In this document: piece after piece, positions 17,407-26,782 of the stretch
How positions within the stretch are numbered: position 1 is the first letter of the stretch
Layout of the letters: every line of letters begins with the position of its first letter
Source of the DNA: Pontibacter russatus
Lineage (GTDB): Bacteria > Bacteroidota > Bacteroidia > Cytophagales > Hymenobacteraceae
Direction: 5' to 3'
Assembly (NCBI RefSeq): GCF_009931655.1
Contig: NZ_CP047984.1
Span: forward strand, 2,683,001 to 2,747,000
DNA: 64,000 bases
Notes under the pieces: generated by a model
What the model was told of the DNA's origin: nothing
Seen by the model: only the letters and a program-made list of their open reading frames with translations
Database searches by the model: none
Program-made: the position numbers and the translations under genes

Positions 17407-18231
17407 ATGAAAGCACTTTTTACACTTGTCTTACTCACAGTCACTCTAAACTTATTTGCCCAAACGGTGGGTACCAAGGCAGGCCCGCCACAGGCAGCCG
17501 CCGTGGCATTACCGGACACTGCCGGGCAGGAGGCCTTCCGGGAGAACATTGTCAAGATGAACCTTTCCTCCCTGGCCTTTAACAATTACAGCCTCAGCTA
17601 CGAGCGCTCCCTTACCCGCAAGATTTCGTTTGTGGCCGGATACCGGTTTATGCCAGAAACCAGTGTTTCCTCCTTTCCTTTGGCAGAAAGTACAATAGAC
17701 AGGTTCCTGACAGACGAGGAGGATGTGGTGGACGTGATGGACCGGGCTACCCTGGCGAACAACACCTATACCGGCGAAATCAGGTTTTATACCGGCCGCA
17801 AGCCGGGGGCCAGCGGCTTTTACCTGTCGTTGTATGGGCGCTATATGAACATGAGGCCCGCCTACACGCATGACTATGACACAGGCAGCAGAACCTATAC
17901 CCTTCCCTTCGACGGCACGCTGAGAGGGCTCGGGGGTGGCGTGATGATTGGCTCCCAGTGGCTGATTGCCAAAAGAGTAGCACTTGATTGGTATATACTT
18001 GGCGGCCATTATGGCAAGCTGAAAGGCAATTTGTCTGCCACAGCGGACCTTAGCACCATGACGGAGACTGAAAAAAGGGGCCTGCAAGAGGATATAGAAT
18101 TAGCGAATAATAAACTGAATGGCAATGTGGATGTAGAGGCCACGGTTACAGACAGGGGAGTGGATGTGAAGGGAACGGCACCCTTTGCAGGCATCCGGGG
18201 CCTTGGCCTTAGCCTGGGCATCGCCTTCTGA
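17407..18231 (+). CDS. Outer-membrane beta-barrel protein, unknown function
   Basis: 274 residues with a signal peptide (about 1-19, ending NLFAQ). The body shows repeated amphipathic strands: NYSLSYERSLTRKISFVAGYRF, YTGEIRFYTGR, GFYLSLYGRYMNMRP, GLGGGVMIGSQWLIAKRVALDW, and a C-terminal GLGLSLGIAF. This pattern fits an 8-10 stranded barrel of the type often annotated as DUF3575, but I cannot confirm the family. No neighbour gives it a role. An AT-rich 200-base leader precedes it and a strong terminator follows. Confidence 0.65.
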   Translation: MKALFTLVLLTVTLNLFAQTVGTKAGPPQAAAVALPDTAGQEAFRENIVKMNLSSLAFNNYSLSYERSLTRKISFVAGYRFMPETSVSSFPLAESTIDRFLTDEEDVVDVMDRATLANNTYTGEIRFYTGRKPGASGFYLSLYGRYMNMRPAYTHDYDTGSRTYTLPFDGTLRGLGGGVMIGSQWLIAKRVALDWYILGGHYGKLKGNLSATADLSTMTETEKRGLQEDIELANNKLNGNVDVEATVTDRGVDVKGTAPFAGIRGLGLSLGIAF

Positions 18232-18272
18232 TAGCGTCCTGTTGCCGCGCCTGTGTATACTGGCTGCATAAA

Positions 18273-18309
18273 CAGGAGCGCCACCGCTGTTCAGGCGGTG
18301 GCGCTCCTG
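18273..18309. terminator. Bidirectional intrinsic terminator
   Basis: Perfect 15-base GC-rich stem (18273-18287 with 18295-18309), 7-base loop, between the converging barrel-protein and metF genes. Confidence 0.75.
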
Positions 18310-18335
18310 TGATACAACTCTATATGTTCTCGCTT

Positions 18336-19289
18336 CTAAAACAACGCCTCCGCCACTTTTCTAACTGAGCCTGACTTGCCCATGGAGTAGTAGTGCAGGC
18401 ACGGCACCCCAAACTGCATCAGTTCCTTCGACTGCTTGATGGCCCACTCCACGCCCACCTGCGCAGCAGCCTTGTTGTCGGCACAGTTTTCTATCGCATC
18501 CGCCAGGTCGCTGGGGATATCGATGTGGAAGATGCTGGGCAGAATGGTGAGCTGTGCTTTCGTTGTCAGGGGTTTCAGACCGGGTATAATCGGCACGTTG
18601 ATGCCTTCCTCGCGGCAAAGCCGCACAAAATCGAAATACTTCTGGTTGTCGAAAAACATCTGCGTCACGACATAATCCGCCCCCAGGTCAATCTTTTTCT
18701 TCAGCCAGCGCACATCTGCCTTCATGTTCGGTGCCTCGGAGTGCTTCTCGGGGTAGCCGGCCACCCCAATGCAGAAGTCTGTCCCGCTGGTGTTCAGTTG
18801 CTCATCATCCAGGTAGCACCCGTTGTTCATGCCCACCACCTGCTGTATCAGTTCGGTGGCATAATGATGCCCTCCCGGCTCCGGCACAAACCGCGACTCG
18901 TTTTTCACGCAGTCGCCGCGCAGCACCAGTACGTTGTCGATGCCCAAGAAGTGCAGGTCGATGAGGGCGTTCTCTGTTTCCTCCTTGTTGAAGCCGCCGC
19001 AGATCAGGTGCGGCACCGTGTCCACCTTGTAATGGTTCTGGATGGCGGCGCATATGCCTACCGTGCCTGGGCGCTTGCGTGTGCTGATTTTCTCGAGCAG
19101 GCCGTTCTCCCGCTGCTTGTACACATACTCCTCCCGGTGGTAGGTCACGTCGATGAACGGCGGCTTGAACTCCATGAGCGGATCGATGTGCTCGTACAGC
19201 ATCTGCAGGTTCTCTCCCTTCAGGGGCGGCAGTATTTCAAAGGTAAACTGGGTCTTGTCTGTATTGCTGAAATGCTCTGTTACTTTCAA
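18336..19289 (-). CDS. metF: 5,10-methylenetetrahydrofolate reductase
   Basis: Reduces methylene-THF to methyl-THF with an FAD cofactor, supplying the methyl donor for MetH. The 317-residue protein has the MetF TIM-barrel: FTFEILPPLKGEN near the start (catalytic Glu region), FIDVTYHRE, GICAAIQNHYKVDTVPHLICGG, VLRGD (FAD/NADH site), YPEKHSEAPN, and DYVVTQMFFDN (about 205-216). It lies directly downstream of metH on the same strand (about 90-base gap containing a hairpin repeat), so the two are probably cotranscribed under the SAM riboswitch upstream of metH. Confidence 0.95.
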   Translation of the reverse strand: MKVTEHFSNTDKTQFTFEILPPLKGENLQMLYEHIDPLMEFKPPFIDVTYHREEYVYKQRENGLLEKISTRKRPGTVGICAAIQNHYKVDTVPHLICGGFNKEETENALIDLHFLGIDNVLVLRGDCVKNESRFVPEPGGHHYATELIQQVVGMNNGCYLDDEQLNTSGTDFCIGVAGYPEKHSEAPNMKADVRWLKKKIDLGADYVVTQMFFDNQKYFDFVRLCREEGINVPIIPGLKPLTTKAQLTILPSIFHIDIPSDLADAIENCADNKAAAQVGVEWAIKQSKELMQFGVPCLHYYSMGKSGSVRKVAEALF

Positions 19290-19301
19290 CTTGTATATTG
19301 T

Positions 19302-19377
19302 TAAATGGCTTTATTGTTAAATGGTTACCTCGCACCAGCCCTCTCCTAAAAACAGGAGAGAGCTGGGGTGAGGTAAA
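19302..19377. repeat. Intergenic AT-rich units plus imperfect hairpin
   Basis: Two ATTGTTAAATGG units are followed by a 23-base inverted repeat (19326-19348 with 19355-19377, three mismatches, AAAAAC loop). The hairpin lies in the metH-metF gap and could act as an mRNA processing or attenuation element within the operon. Confidence 0.6.
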
Positions 19378-19378
19378 T

Positions 19379-22300
19379 CTACACCGCCTGCTGTGCCAGC
19401 GGCGTCGGCTCGTAGTTGAGGTTCGGGGAGAGCCAGCGCTCCAGTTCCTCCTGCGGCATGCCCTTGCGGCGGGCCATATCGGCCACCTGGTCTTCCCCTA
19501 TCTTGCCGAGGCCGAAGTAGCGCGACTCCGGGTGTGAGAAGTACAGGCCGCTTACTGCCGCCGTCGGGTACATGGCCAGGTTCTCCGTCAGGGTTACGCC
19601 AGACTGCTCCTCCGCATTCAGCAGGTTGAACAGCGTGATTTTCTCGGTGTGGTCGGGGCAGCCGGGGTAGCCCGGCGCCGGACGGATGCCCTGATACTGC
19701 TCCTTGATGAGCTCCTCGTTGCCCAGGTTCTCCTGCGGTGCATACCCCCACAGCTCTTTGCGCACTTTGGCGTGCATCAGCTCCGCAAAGGCCTCGGCCA
19801 AGCGGTCGGCCAGCGCTTTCACCATAATGGAATGGTAGTCGTCGTGATCCGCCTCGTACTTTTCGATGAGTTTCTCGATGCCAAAGCCTGTGGACACCAC
19901 AAAGCCACCTATATAATCGGGTATGCCTGTTTCCTTCGGAGCCACAAAATCGGAGAAAGCCATGTTCGGTACGTTGCCGCCTTTCTTGCCCTGCTGCCGC
20001 AGCGTGTGGAACTCTGTTAGCACGTTGGCACGGGCATCGTCGCTATATACTTCAATGGTATCATCGTCCTCCACATTGGCCGGGTATAAACCCACCACCG
20101 CACGCGCCTCCAGCAATTGGTTATTTACAATCTCCTGCAGCATTTGCTGCGCGTCGGCAAATAGCTTGCGCGCCTCCACGCCCAGATCCGCATCCTCCAG
20201 AATCTTCGGATACTGGCGCTTCAGTTCCCAGGTATGGAAGAAAGGCGTCCAGTCGATATAGGGCACAATCTCGGAAAGCGGGTAATTATTGAAAGCCTTG
20301 CTGCCCAGGAAGCTAGGTTTGACAGGCTGCGTGGCCGCCCAGTCTACCTTAAACTTGTTGGCGCGCGCCTCTTCGATGGTGGCAAAAGCGCGGTCTTTGG
20401 TACGGCTCAGGTGATCTTCGCGCAGCTTCTGGTACTCTGCTTTTATCTCGGCTATATAGGCATCGCGGTTGCTGCCCAGCAGGCTGCCCACCACCGTCAC
20501 GCTGCGGGAGGCGTCGTGTACGTGTACCACCGGCCCGCTATACTGCGGCGCTATTTTCACGGCCGTGTGTACGCGGGAGGTTGTAGCGCCGCCAATCAGA
20601 AGCGGAATCTTCAGCCCGCGCCGCTCCATCTCCTGCGCCACATAGGTCATCTCATCCAGCGAGGGCGTAATCAGTCCGCTCAGGCCAATCATATCCACTT
20701 TCTGCGCCTCGGCCTCCGCCAGAATCTTGTCCAGCGGCACCATCACACCCAGGTCTATCACCTCATAATTGTTACAGGCCAGCACCACGCCCACAATGTT
20801 TTTGCCGATGTCGTGCACGTCGCCTTTCACGGTGGCCATCAGAATGGTGCCCGCCGTTGACTTGGACGTGTCGGAGGCCAGTTTCTCCTTCTCCATAAAG
20901 GGCAGCAGGTACGCCACCGACTTCTTCATCACGCGCGCGCTCTTCACCACCTGCGGCAGGAACATTTTGCCCGCACCGAACAAGTCTCCCACCACCGTCA
21001 TACCGGCCATCAGCGGCCCTTCAATCACATCCAGCGTTTTTACGGCTCTCTGGCGGGCTTCCTCGGTGTCTTCCTCGATGTAATCTACAATACCCTTTAC
21101 GAGCGCGTGCTTCAGGCGCTCTTCCACCGGGGCCTCGCGCCAGGCAGTATCAGCCTGCGCCGCCGCTTTTCCTTTGCCCTTGATGGTATCGGCATAGTTA
21201 ACCAGCCGCTCCGTGGCATCCGGGTGGCGGTTAAAAATCACATCTTCAATCAGGTCGCGCAGGTCTTTGGGAATCTCGTCATATACGCCCATCATACCGG
21301 CGTTCACGATGCCCATATCCATCCCGGCCTGCACCGCATAGTACAGGAACACCGTGTGCATGGCTTCGCGCACCAGGTCGTTGCCCCGGAACGAGAACGA
21401 CAGGTTGCTCACGCCACCGCTCACCAGGGCGTGCGGCAGGTTGGCCTTTATCCACTTCACTGCCTCCAGGTACTCTACCGCATAGTTGTTGTGCTCTTCT
21501 ATACCAGTGGCAATGGCCAGTATATTCGGGTCGAAGATGATGTCCTGGGGCGGGAAACCCAGTTCCTCCGTTAAAATGCGGTAGGCGCGCCCGCATATCT
21601 CTATTCTGCGCTCGAGGGTGTCGGCCTGGCCTTCCTCGTCAAAGGCCATCACCACGGCGGCGGCACCGTACTGGCGCACTTTGCGGGCCTGTGCTTTAAA
21701 GTTCTCTTCGCCCTCTTTCAGGCTGATGGAGTTGACGATGGACTTGCCCTGCACACATTTCAGGCCCGCTTCCAGCACCGTCCACTTCGAGGAGTCGATC
21801 ATGATGGGCAGCTTGGCGATGTCCGGCTCGGAGGCGATCAGGTGCAGGAAGTTGGTCATGGCCTCCTCGGAGTCCAACATGCCCTCGTCCATGTTCACGT
21901 CAATGATCTGGGCACCGCCCTCTACCTGCTGCCGTGCCACCGACAGGGCCTCTTCGAACTTGCTATCTACGATCAAGCGCGCGAATTTCTTGGAGCCGGT
22001 TACATTGGTGCGTTCCCCCACATTCACGAACAGCGTTTCTGGTGTGATGGTAAGTGGCTCCAGGCCGCTGAAGCGCGAATAAGCCGGCAGTTCCGGAACG
22101 ACACGCGGTTTGTGCTGGGCAGAAAGCTCCGCGATGCGGCGGATATGATCGGGTGTGGTGCCGCAACAGCCACCCAGTATGTTCACCAAACCCTCCTGCA
22201 GGTATTCTTCCACCACAGCCCCCATTTCATCCGCAGACTCATCGTAGCCGCCAAAGGCGTTCGGCAAACCGGCATTTGGGTAGGCGCTGATGTGGACATC

Positions 22301-23113
22301 CGCGATGCGGGAAAGTTCCTGGATATGGGTTTTCAACTGACGCGCTCCCAAGGCACAGTTAAACCCGATGCTGATGATGGGCGCGTGGGAGATGGAATTC
22401 CAGAAGGCCTCCACCGTCTGGCCGGATAAGGTGCGGCCGCTGGCATCGGTAATCGTGCCGGATACCATGATGGGCAGTTCCTTGCCGCCGTACTGCACAT
22501 ATTGCTGCGCGGCATAAAGGGCGGCTTTGCAGTTCAGCGTGTCAAACACGGTTTCTATCAGCAGCACGTCGCAGCCGCCGTCTACCAAGCCCTTCACCTG
22601 CTCGTAATATGCCTCCACCAACTGGTCGAAGGTGATGGCGCGGTAACCGGGGTTGTTCACGTCCGGCGAGAGCGAGGCGGTGCGGTTGGTCGGGCCGATG
22701 GCGCCGGCCACGAAACGCGGTTTATCCGGGTTCTGCGCCGTGATTTCATCGGCCGCCTCGCGCGCCAGCCTCGCCGATTCGTAGTTCATCTCATATACCA
22801 GGTCCTCCAGGTGATAGTCGGCCATGGCGATGCGGGTGCCGCTGAAGGTGTTGGTTTCCACGATGTCGGCACCGGCCTCCAGGTACTCTTTGTGTATGGC
22901 CTTGATGATGTCGGGGCGGGTGATGGAAAGCAGGTCGTTGTTGCCTTTCAGGTCGCTGGGGTGGTCGGCAAAGCGCTCACCCCGGAAATCGGCCTCTGAA
23001 AGCTGGTAACGCTGAATCATGGTGCCCATCGCGCCGTCCAGCACGAGCACACGCTCCTTCAGTAATGTATGAATGGGATGGTTGGTCATGGTTGGTGTCG
23101 TCTTGCTTCTCAT
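19379..23113 (-). CDS. metH: Cobalamin-dependent methionine synthase
   Basis: Transfers a methyl group from methyl-THF to homocysteine through cobalamin. All four modules are present in 1244 residues. The homocysteine domain has zinc ligands Cys253 (FNC) and Cys316/Cys317 (GGCCGTT). Next come the pterin domain ([15 protein letters not shown] to [12 protein letters not shown]), the B12 cap and B12-binding domain ([10 protein letters not shown] with the axial His, then [11 protein letters not shown] and GGATTSR), and the C-terminal AdoMet reactivation domain ([33 protein letters not shown]). A second ATG eight codons later (MTNHPIH) is an equally good start. Controlled by the SAM riboswitch just upstream. 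Confidence 0.97.
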   Translation of the reverse strand: MRSKTTPTMTNHPIHTLLKERVLVLDGAMGTMIQRYQLSEADFRGERFADHPSDLKGNNDLLSITRPDIIKAIHKEYLEAGADIVETNTFSGTRIAMADYHLEDLVYEMNYESARLAREAADEITAQNPDKPRFVAGAIGPTNRTASLSPDVNNPGYRAITFDQLVEAYYEQVKGLVDGGCDVLLIETVFDTLNCKAALYAAQQYVQYGGKELPIMVSGTITDASGRTLSGQTVEAFWNSISHAPIISIGFNCALGARQLKTHIQELSRIADVHISAYPNAGLPNAFGGYDESADEMGAVVEEYLQEGLVNILGGCCGTTPDHIRRIAELSAQHKPRVVPELPAYSRFSGLEPLTITPETLFVNVGERTNVTGSKKFARLIVDSKFEEALSVARQQVEGGAQIIDVNMDEGMLDSEEAMTNFLHLIASEPDIAKLPIMIDSSKWTVLEAGLKCVQGKSIVNSISLKEGEENFKAQARKVRQYGAAAVVMAFDEEGQADTLERRIEICGRAYRILTEELGFPPQDIIFDPNILAIATGIEEHNNYAVEYLEAVKWIKANLPHALVSGGVSNLSFSFRGNDLVREAMHTVFLYYAVQAGMDMGIVNAGMMGVYDEIPKDLRDLIEDVIFNRHPDATERLVNYADTIKGKGKAAAQADTAWREAPVEERLKHALVKGIVDYIEEDTEEARQRAVKTLDVIEGPLMAGMTVVGDLFGAGKMFLPQVVKSARVMKKSVAYLLPFMEKEKLASDTSKSTAGTILMATVKGDVHDIGKNIVGVVLACNNYEVIDLGVMVPLDKILAEAEAQKVDMIGLSGLITPSLDEMTYVAQEMERRGLKIPLLIGGATTSRVHTAVKIAPQYSGPVVHVHDASRSVTVVGSLLGSNRDAYIAEIKAEYQKLREDHLSRTKDRAFATIEEARANKFKVDWAATQPVKPSFLGSKAFNNYPLSEIVPYIDWTPFFHTWELKRQYPKILEDADLGVEARKLFADAQQMLQEIVNNQLLEARAVVGLYPANVEDDDTIEVYSDDARANVLTEFHTLRQQGKKGGNVPNMAFSDFVAPKETGIPDYIGGFVVSTGFGIEKLIEKYEADHDDYHSIMVKALADRLAEAFAELMHAKVRKELWGYAPQENLGNEELIKEQYQGIRPAPGYPGCPDHTEKITLFNLLNAEEQSGVTLTENLAMYPTAAVSGLYFSHPESRYFGLGKIGEDQVADMARRKGMPQEELERWLSPNLNYEPTPLAQQAV

Positions 23114-23130
23114 AAGTCTGCTGCGTTAGG

Positions 23131-23145
23131 CTTATCAAGAAGGAC
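23131..23145 (-). promoter_or_regulatory. Segment complementary to riboswitch P1 (possible switching arm)
   Basis: On the metH mRNA this reads GTCCTTCTTGATAAG, which can pair with the first 15 bases of the SAM aptamer (CTTATCAAGAAAGAC, one mismatch). It lies between the aptamer and the metH start codon. The 5' side of P1 could therefore pair either with the aptamer's own 3' side or with this segment. Confidence 0.5.
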
Positions 23146-23163
23146 ACCGGGGAGGAGTACATT

Positions 23164-23266
23164 CTTATCTTTTCCGGCACGCCGTGTCCGGAAGGGAATT
23201 AGCACCAAGCACTTACATGGTTGCTAAGACGTCGTAGGGCCCTGTCCCTCGGTCTTTCTTGATAAG
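23164..23266 (-). ncRNA. SAM-I riboswitch (S-box leader) of metH-metF
   Basis: The minus-strand RNA begins CTTATCAAGA, then GACCGAGGGACAGGGCCC, TACGACG, TTAGCAACC, a GTAAGTGCTTGGTGCTAATTCC hairpin region and a CCGGACACGGCGTGCCGG hairpin, and closes with GATAAG. These are the conserved S-box blocks in order, including P1 closure by CTTATC/GATAAG. S-boxes bind S-adenosylmethionine and turn off methionine genes when it is plentiful, which suits metH and metF. No classical terminator is seen before metH, so translational control is likely. Confidence 0.92.
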
Positions 23267-23564
23267 AGGTTGCAAGTTAAGCATATATAGGCAGTATATA
23301 AAAATTTTGTTTCGCTAAATTATTCTGCGGGCTCCTTCAGCTATATATGAGTACGCTCCAGGCACTGCCCACCGCCTGGTTTGAATGCCCGCTTCGTGAT
23401 AAAACTGCCCGTTTCGGGCGATGGTCTACAGAATGCGCCTGTTTATATAGTTTGCCCGCATGTTTCTAACGGAAAGGGTAACTTACTTACCGAGGCTCCG
23501 GAATTCCAACACTTAAATTTTAAGCTCAACCCAGCTTACAGGGCCGCTACCAAACCCGAACGCG

Positions 23565-24191
23565 ATGCACTTTAAGACGATTTTCCTGAACGGCACCAGC
23601 GTGTTCCTGGGCCTTATCTTTTTCACCTCGGGCATGGCCAAGCTGTATTTCGAGCACAAATTTCCGGGGCTCATCGGGCCGGTGTGGCTGGAGGACAGGC
23701 TGGCGCAATATGGCCTGGGCCTCTTCGCCCGCTTCATCGCCTACTCGCAAATCACGGTTGGCTTTCTTCTGCTGACGCTGCGCTACCGCACCCTGGGAGC
23801 AATTGCCCTGCTGCCTATGGTCCTCAACATCCTGCTCATCACCATATCCCAAAACTGGCGGGGCACCCCGTACGTGCTCGCGTTCTTCCTGCTGCTGAAC
23901 CTGGTGCTGCTCGCGGCGGAGGCACCCAAGCTGCTGCACCTGGCAGGCTTCAAAACAGCTTATATACCACCGGTTCCGGCAAGCTCGCCAGCTGTCTTCG
24001 GCCTGCTGTGGCTGGCAGGCTATTGCATTGTGCTCATCAGCATTCCCGTATCCTTTTACAGCCTGCCCAGCGGCTATATGCTCTCGGCGGCTGGCGTAGC
24101 GACCGGGCTCGTCTCCTACTTTAAAGGCGGCAGAGCTGGCAAGGCTGCCACAGCACGCAAAAGCAAACCCGTGGAATTTACTGCCCTCTGA
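23565..24191 (+). CDS. DoxX/MauE-like membrane protein
   Basis: A 208-residue membrane protein with four main hydrophobic segments (about 8-24, 55-75, 85-105 and 140-165) and a basic tail. The N-terminal pattern, FLGLIFFTSGMAKLYFEHKFPG, is typical of DoxX/MauE-type proteins, whose role is mostly unknown and often linked to redox functions. No partner gene is adjacent. A second ATG does not occur before the first segment, so the start is secure. Ends just before a perfect palindromic terminator. Confidence 0.7.
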   Translation: MHFKTIFLNGTSVFLGLIFFTSGMAKLYFEHKFPGLIGPVWLEDRLAQYGLGLFARFIAYSQITVGFLLLTLRYRTLGAIALLPMVLNILLITISQNWRGTPYVLAFFLLLNLVLLAAEAPKLLHLAGFKTAYIPPVPASSPAVFGLLWLAGYCIVLISIPVSFYSLPSGYMLSAAGVATGLVSYFKGGRAGKAATARKSKPVEFTAL

Positions 24192-24200
24192 CACAAAAAA

Positions 24201-24230
24201 GAAAGGGTTGCCATATATGGCAACCCTTTC
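24201..24230. terminator. Perfect palindromic bidirectional terminator
   Basis: A 30-base perfect palindrome (GAAAGGGTTGCCATA and its reverse complement), preceded by six A. It serves the converging DoxX-like and rpmA genes. Confidence 0.85.
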
Positions 24231-24267
24231 CCGCTAACGCTACTGCCGAGGCAGTTTGCTGCTGTAC

Positions 24268-24537
24268 CTACGCTTCCGCCTCTACTTTGGGGAGCACAGA
24301 AACGTAAGAACGGTTTTTCTTACCCTTCTTGAACTGCACCACGCCGTCAGTCAGCGCGAACAGGGTGTGGTCTTTACCGATACCCACGTTAACGCTTGGG
24401 TGATGGGCAGTACCTCTTTGTCTTACAATAATGTTCCCGGCGATGATATTCTGTCCGCCGTAAATTTTAACACCAAGTCGTTTGGAATGCGACTCGCGGC
24501 CGTTATTAGAACTACCTGCTCCTTTTTTGTGTGCCAT
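24268..24537 (-). CDS. rpmA: 50S ribosomal protein L27
   Basis: Structural protein of the large ribosomal subunit near the peptidyl-transferase centre. The 89-residue protein starts [16 protein letters not shown] and contains [22 protein letters not shown] and [17 protein letters not shown], all L27 signatures. No N-terminal extension needing cleavage is present. It follows rplU by about 70 bases and is transcribed with it. Confidence 0.98.
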   Translation of the reverse strand: MAHKKGAGSSNNGRESHSKRLGVKIYGGQNIIAGNIIVRQRGTAHHPSVNVGIGKDHTLFALTDGVVQFKKGKKNRSYVSVLPKVEAEA

Positions 24538-24608
24538 GTTTCTTTAACTTTAACCCAGGTCAGCGAAGCGGGCCCGGAAAGATTTCACGATAAATTTCTT
24601 CTTACTGC

Positions 24609-24917
24609 TTATCCAATGCTCTCGATCAGGACTTTAGTGAAGTGCTGGCGGTGGCCGTTCTTCTTCTTATATCCCTTTCTTCTCTTCTTTTTGAAAACGA
24701 TCACTTTGTCGCCTTTCACGTTGCCAAGGATTTTACCAACCACTTTAACACCGCTCACGAAAGGAGCGCCCAACGTAACAGTTCCGTTATCATCAGTAAG
24801 AAGAACATTGGCGAACTCAACGGCGTCACCATCATTGCCGGAAAGCTTGTTAGCGTAGATGAACTTGCCGCTCTCTACTTTGGTCTGTTGACCTGCGATT
24901 TCTACAATTGCGTACAT
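24609..24917 (-). CDS. rplU: 50S ribosomal protein L21
   Basis: Binds 23S rRNA. The start is MYAIVEIAGQQTKVE, the standard L21 beginning; longer in-frame starts upstream would add 45 non-conserved residues and run into the promoter. The 102 residues include KFIYANKLSG, APFVSGVKVVGKI and the basic KKKRRKGYKKKNGHRQ region that ends in the L21 signature. A Bacteroidota-type promoter lies 35-65 bases upstream. Operon order rplU-rpmA is conserved in bacteria. Confidence 0.97.
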   Translation of the reverse strand: MYAIVEIAGQQTKVESGKFIYANKLSGNDGDAVEFANVLLTDDNGTVTLGAPFVSGVKVVGKILGNVKGDKVIVFKKKRRKGYKKKNGHRQHFTKVLIESIG

Positions 24918-24951
24918 CAGCTTCAATGTATATTTAAAAAGATTTAGAGCG

Positions 24952-24982
24952 CAAAGGTACGGTTCATATTTTATATATACAA
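24952..24982 (-). promoter_or_regulatory. Bacteroidota sigma-70-type promoter of rplU-rpmA
   Basis: On the minus strand TTG (24982-24980) is followed after exactly 20 bases by TACCTTTG (24959-24952), matching the -33 TTG / -7 TAnnTTTG Bacteroidota promoter with ideal spacing. The start codon is 35 bases downstream. Confidence 0.65.
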
Positions 24983-25033
24983 TGGCTTGTGCCACAATTT
25001 GTTTGCCTCTTGCACCCGCCCCGCACACATTTT

Positions 25034-25408
25034 TGTGGATAACCTTGTTCACATCTGCGCCAGCACTTGGACAGCCTGTCTAAAACAACTCCAACCTCCT
25101 GCGCAGCAAACAATTACACCGCCAGTCGGCTGCCAAACTTATCCACAAATTGCACTAAAACCCGCATAACCTGTGCGCAGCAACGGCATCCTGCCGCATC
25201 CGCCACCTGCCTGGCTCCGTACATGCACACCAAACCTGCCGCAGCAAGGCCGCTGCGTTTGCATAGGCGCCTGAGCGCGCGCTATATACATACATTTCAA
25301 TATTTTAGCAAGTTTATATATGGCTTTCAGGTGTCAGCCGCAGTGTGGATAACCCTGTGCATTACCCCCTAAAATAGCCTTCCCCCGCATCTGGGAGGGT
25401 GTGCATAA
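25034..25408. promoter_or_regulatory. Cluster of DnaA boxes between rplU and nrdB
   Basis: Three perfect TTATCCACA 9-mers lie at 25034-25042 (minus), 25139-25147 (plus) and 25344-25352 (minus). A TTATNCACA variant, TTATGCACA, lies at 25400-25408 (minus). An AT-rich tract with TATATA units occupies about 25278-25323, between boxes two and three. The 640-base gap has no gene. It is either a candidate replication origin or a DnaA-controlled nrdB promoter region. Confidence 0.6.
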
Positions 25409-25559
25409 ATTGAACAACTTTCAACCGGACTTTCAAGTTCAATTCTATATATTTGAACTCCTGATACAGCAGCCTCCGCTTGACAAGCGCTAAACATATC
25501 CGGCTGCCGGGAGTTTCGAGAACGAACGTTCTTCATCAAACCTTTTAAGTTATTACGAT

Positions 25560-26528
25560 ATGCATGATATGGAGCCGATACTGAAAGAGAACCCCAACCG
25601 CTTCGTCCTGTTCCCGATTCAGAATGACGCGGTGTGGCAGATGTACAAGAAGGCCGAAGCCAGCTTCTGGACAGCCGAAGAGATCGACCTGGGCCAGGAC
25701 CTGAAAGACTGGGAGAGCCTGAACGACGGCGAGCGCCACTTCATCAGCCACGTGCTGGCGTTCTTCGCGGCTTCCGACGGCATCGTGAACGAGAACCTGG
25801 CCATCAACTTTATGCAGGAGGTGCAGATGCCGGAGGCCCGTTGCTTCTACGGCTTCCAGATCATGATGGAGAACATCCACGCCGAAACTTACTCGCTCCT
25901 GATAGACACCTATATAAAGAAGCAGGCAGAGAAAGACTACCTCTTCAATGCCCTGGAGACAGTGCCCGCCGTGAAGAAAAAGGGGGAGTGGGCGCTAAGG
26001 TGGATCAACAGCGAGAATTTCACGGAGCGCCTGATCGCGTTTGCCGCGGTGGAGGGCATCTTCTTCTCGGGCTCCTTCTGCTCTATTTTCTGGATGAAGA
26101 AGCGCGGCCTGATGCCGGGCCTGACCTTCTCCAACGAGCTGATCAGCCGCGACGAGGGCCTGCACTGCGACTTTGCCTGCCTGCTGTACTCGATGCTGGT
26201 GAACAAGCTGCCGGAGGAGCGGGTGCAGGAGATCATCCGCGACGCCGTAACCATTGAGCAGGAGTTTGTGACAGACGCCCTGCCGGTGGACCTGATCGGG
26301 ATGAACGCCAAGCTGATGAGCCAGTATATCGAGTTTGTGGCCGACCGCCTGCTGGTGGAGTTGGGCTGCAAAAAGATATATAACTCCGCCAACCCGTTCG
26401 ACTTTATGGAGATGATTTCGCTGCAGGGCAAGACAAACTTCTTTGAGAAGCGCGTGGGCGAGTACCAGAAAGCAGGCGTTGGCGGCGACAAAGACAAAAA
26501 AGTGTTCTCCCTCGACGAGGACTTTTAA
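25560..26528 (+). CDS. nrdB: Class Ia ribonucleotide reductase, beta subunit (R2)
   Basis: Carries the di-iron centre and tyrosyl radical that drive ribonucleotide reduction. The 322 residues follow the eukaryote-like R2 pattern: [23 protein letters not shown] (radical Tyr97, iron ligands Glu104 and His107), the second iron pair in [15 protein letters not shown], and [14 protein letters not shown]. The end FSLDEDF is the tail that docks to the large subunit. A start at the nearby second Met ([12 protein letters not shown]) is equally plausible. Paired with nrdA about 250 bases downstream. The upstream gap with DnaA boxes may govern its expression. Confidence 0.96.
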   Translation: MHDMEPILKENPNRFVLFPIQNDAVWQMYKKAEASFWTAEEIDLGQDLKDWESLNDGERHFISHVLAFFAASDGIVNENLAINFMQEVQMPEARCFYGFQIMMENIHAETYSLLIDTYIKKQAEKDYLFNALETVPAVKKKGEWALRWINSENFTERLIAFAAVEGIFFSGSFCSIFWMKKRGLMPGLTFSNELISRDEGLHCDFACLLYSMLVNKLPEERVQEIIRDAVTIEQEFVTDALPVDLIGMNAKLMSQYIEFVADRLLVELGCKKIYNSANPFDFMEMISLQGKTNFFEKRVGEYQKAGVGGDKDKKVFSLDEDF

Positions 26529-26530
26529 TT

Positions 26531-26676
26531 GTTAAATTGCTGAATGGTTAAATGGTTGAAAAGCCGAAGTATAAACTTCCTTAAAAGGAGAGTCTATCGG
26601 CAGGAGTATGAATTCGGATTACGCTGAAGCTGCTTTACACCGCCTCCCCGACCAGTTAACCATTCAGCAATTTAAC
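26531..26676. repeat. Inverted AT-rich repeat pair between nrdB and nrdA
   Basis: GTTAAATTGCTGAATGGTTAA (26531-26551, given here once as the unit) has a perfect 21-base reverse complement at 26656-26676, separated by 104 bases. It lies just after the nrdB stop. The pair could bring the two ends of the gap together in RNA or DNA. Related units occur in four other gaps of the window. Confidence 0.8.
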
Positions 26677-26782
26677 CCATCAGCAATCAGCAACCCCTTC
26701 CTGCTGCCCCGACAGCACGATCCTATATACCTGTACCTATTTAATAACCCGGGCCTTTAGAACCCGCAAATTTTATAAGCCT

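Noticed and set aside
24918-25052. Longer rplU start 45 codons upstream
   Set aside because: The extra residues are unlike any L21 and would overlap the promoter.
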